In this document: positions 63,258-64,000 of the stretch, one piece after another | Numbering within the stretch: position 1 is the first letter of the stretch | Layout: each line of letters begins with the position of its first letter | From: Bradyrhizobium liaoningense | GTDB taxonomy: Bacteria; Pseudomonadota; Alphaproteobacteria; Rhizobiales; Xanthobacteraceae | NCBI RefSeq assembly: GCF_018130785.1 | Contig: NZ_JAFCJT010000024.1 | Span: 49,229-113,228, forward strand | Reading direction: 5' to 3' | DNA length: 64,000 nt | Notes under the pieces: model-generated | What the model saw: only the letters and a program-made list of their open reading frames with translations | What the model was told of the DNA's origin: nothing | Database searches by the model: none | Program-made: the position numbers and the translations under genes

Positions 63258-63295
63258 GATGCGCTCGCGAAGGGGACAACAACGGGAGCGATCTT

Positions 63296-63379
63296 ATGAC
63301 GTTCACCGGAAGACTGAGCGTGATCGCCGCGTACCTCGCGATGGCGTTCGTCTGCGCCATCGTGCTCGGCATGATCTAG
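63296..63379 (+). CDS. Tiny membrane protein of 27 residues
   Basis: The frame starts with ATG at 63296, eight bases after GGGAG, and ends with TAG at 63377-63379. The product is one hydrophobic helix after a short polar start (MTFTGRLSV, then IAAYLAMAFVCAIVLGMI). An intrinsic terminator follows after 28 nt, so this is a complete small transcription unit. I cannot name a family. Similar single-helix peptides regulate membrane proteins in other bacteria, but the role here is unknown. Confidence 0.65.
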   Translation: MTFTGRLSVIAAYLAMAFVCAIVLGMI

Positions 63380-63407
63380 AGACATCACCGACCGCATCAC
63401 GGGCTTG

Positions 63408-63444
63408 CCGGCGACACCGGATCATCCGGCCGCCGGACGTTTTT
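63408..63444 (+). terminator. Intrinsic terminator after the 27-residue gene
   Basis: CCGGCG (63408-63413) pairs with CGCCGG (63431-63436), and inside CCGGA (63417-63421) pairs with TCCGG (63425-63429). ACGTTTTT follows. It lies 28 nt after the stop of the small membrane protein gene. Confidence 0.75.
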
Positions 63445-63451
63445 GCTTTGC

Positions 63452-63784
63452 TCAGAAATTCGAGCAGGACGATCCCGTGAAGCCGCCGATCTTGAAGTCG
63501 TGACCGACGAGACCGGGATTATCAGGATCGGGATAGCCGTCGTCCTTCTCGCCAACGGTATGACTGAAGCGCCAGCCCCGCGCGCGCATGCAGCGCTTGT
63601 ATTACGCCGATGTCGCCGTGCCGTTCTGCGGCGCGCCGAGTTGCGCATCGCAGAACGCGCTGTCGACATGCAGCGCATCGTCGCCGCGCTGCTGCTTCAA
63701 CATGTTGTTGCAGACGTCGGTGTCGGCGTGCGCCGGGATCGCGCTGCAGATCAGCAGCGCGGCGATGAAGCCGAGACGTTTCAT
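63452..63784 (-). pseudogene. Small exported protein gene interrupted by an in-frame TAA
   Basis: On the minus strand the ATG at 63784 opens a signal peptide (MKRLGFIAALLICSAIPAHA) and a Cys-containing domain that stops at TAA (63602-63604) after 60 residues. The same frame then continues without a stop for 49 codons to TGA at 63452: YKRCMRARGWRFSHTV, EKDDGYPDPDNPGLVG and the ending SSCSNF. The sequence after TAA looks like real protein with matching Cys. One base change from CAA, GAA or AAA would explain it. A sequencing error is also possible. Confidence 0.7.
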
Positions 63785-63829
63785 GTTGGCTCTCCCCGCA
63801 TGCGTCGGAGCGCAGCGGAATGTGAGACG

Positions 63830-63935
63830 GGGTGGGGTGACAGTCTCACCACGCAAGCGGTGCCCGAGTGGAGAGACCACCCCCACCCCGCTCGCGCTGC
63901 GCGCGATCGACCCTCCCCCTCCAGGGCAGGGGAAT
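63830..63935. repeat. GGGGTGGGG / CCCCACCCC palindromic region
   Basis: Near 63828-63836 a GGGGTGGGGTGACAGTCTCA stretch and near 63890 CCACCCCCACCCCGC form inverted arms, with GCTCGCGCTGCGCGCGATCG beyond. It resembles another dispersed repeat and has no supported gene. Confidence 0.45.
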
Positions 63936-64000
63936 CGCATGTGATCTTTTCGTAAGGCATTGCGATTTTGGCAGAAATCGATTCTGACGGTGGCTCCTGA

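Overview
The window looks like chromosomal DNA of a GC-rich alphaproteobacterium of the Bradyrhizobium/Nitrobacteraceae type. This is inferred from the codon use of every gene, the complete dcw (division and cell wall) cluster followed by lpxC, bamD, recN and ligA, the Flp-type pilin, an alphaproteobacterial RNase P RNA, and several families of dispersed palindromic repeats that I associate with Bradyrhizobium. No prophage, insertion sequence, CRISPR array or tRNA was seen.

Layout. 1-2.0 kb: 3' end of an alpha/beta hydrolase, a degenerate SDR and a DUF1211/TMEM175-like membrane protein. 2.1-4.8 kb: an exported serine hydrolase divergent from an ABC-2 exporter pair. 4.9-8.7 kb: a glycine-zipper protein, an L,D-transpeptidase, an M28-like protein and an exported glycerophosphodiesterase. 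8.8-13.4 kb: a fused transporter/spermidine synthase, a FAD oxidoreductase, an array of GTGGA boxes and an orphan Flp pilin. 13.5-18.3 kb: prmA, a tiny Arg-rich protein, a Xaa-Pro aminopeptidase and a Bcr/CflA exporter.

18.4-44.4 kb, all on the minus strand: read 5' to 3' this is rsmH-ftsL-ftsI-murE-murF-mraY-murD-ftsW-murG-murC-murB-ddlB-ftsQ-ftsA-ftsZ, then lpxC, bamD, recN and ligA. Many junctions overlap by 4 nt (ftsL/ftsI, murE/murF, murC/murB, ftsQ/ftsA), which implies translational coupling. The run makes UDP-MurNAc-pentapeptide, lipid I and lipid II, flips and polymerises septal peptidoglycan and builds the Z-ring. mraZ is not at the head of the cluster, and three palindromic repeat elements lie inside it. 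A divergent peptidoglycan amidase flanks the cluster.

44.8-64 kb: an ECF sigma factor with its DGPF-domain partner, rnpB, a small esterase, DUF983 divergent from a MocR-type regulator, a TauE/SafE permease, an O-antigen ligase-like protein, a MATE exporter, an ABC exporter, an EmrAB-like pump divergent from a TetR regulator across a near-perfect palindrome, a phosphatase/extensin-like lipoprotein pair, a 27-residue membrane protein with its own ribosome binding site and terminator, and a small exported-protein gene broken by one in-frame TAA.

I found no clearly new multi-gene system. The most unusual items are the phased GTGGA-box array (12901-13056), two enzymes that have lost catalytic residues (SDR at 582 and M28-like at 6323), the in-frame stop at 63602, the palindromes inside the dcw cluster, and several well-formed operator candidates.
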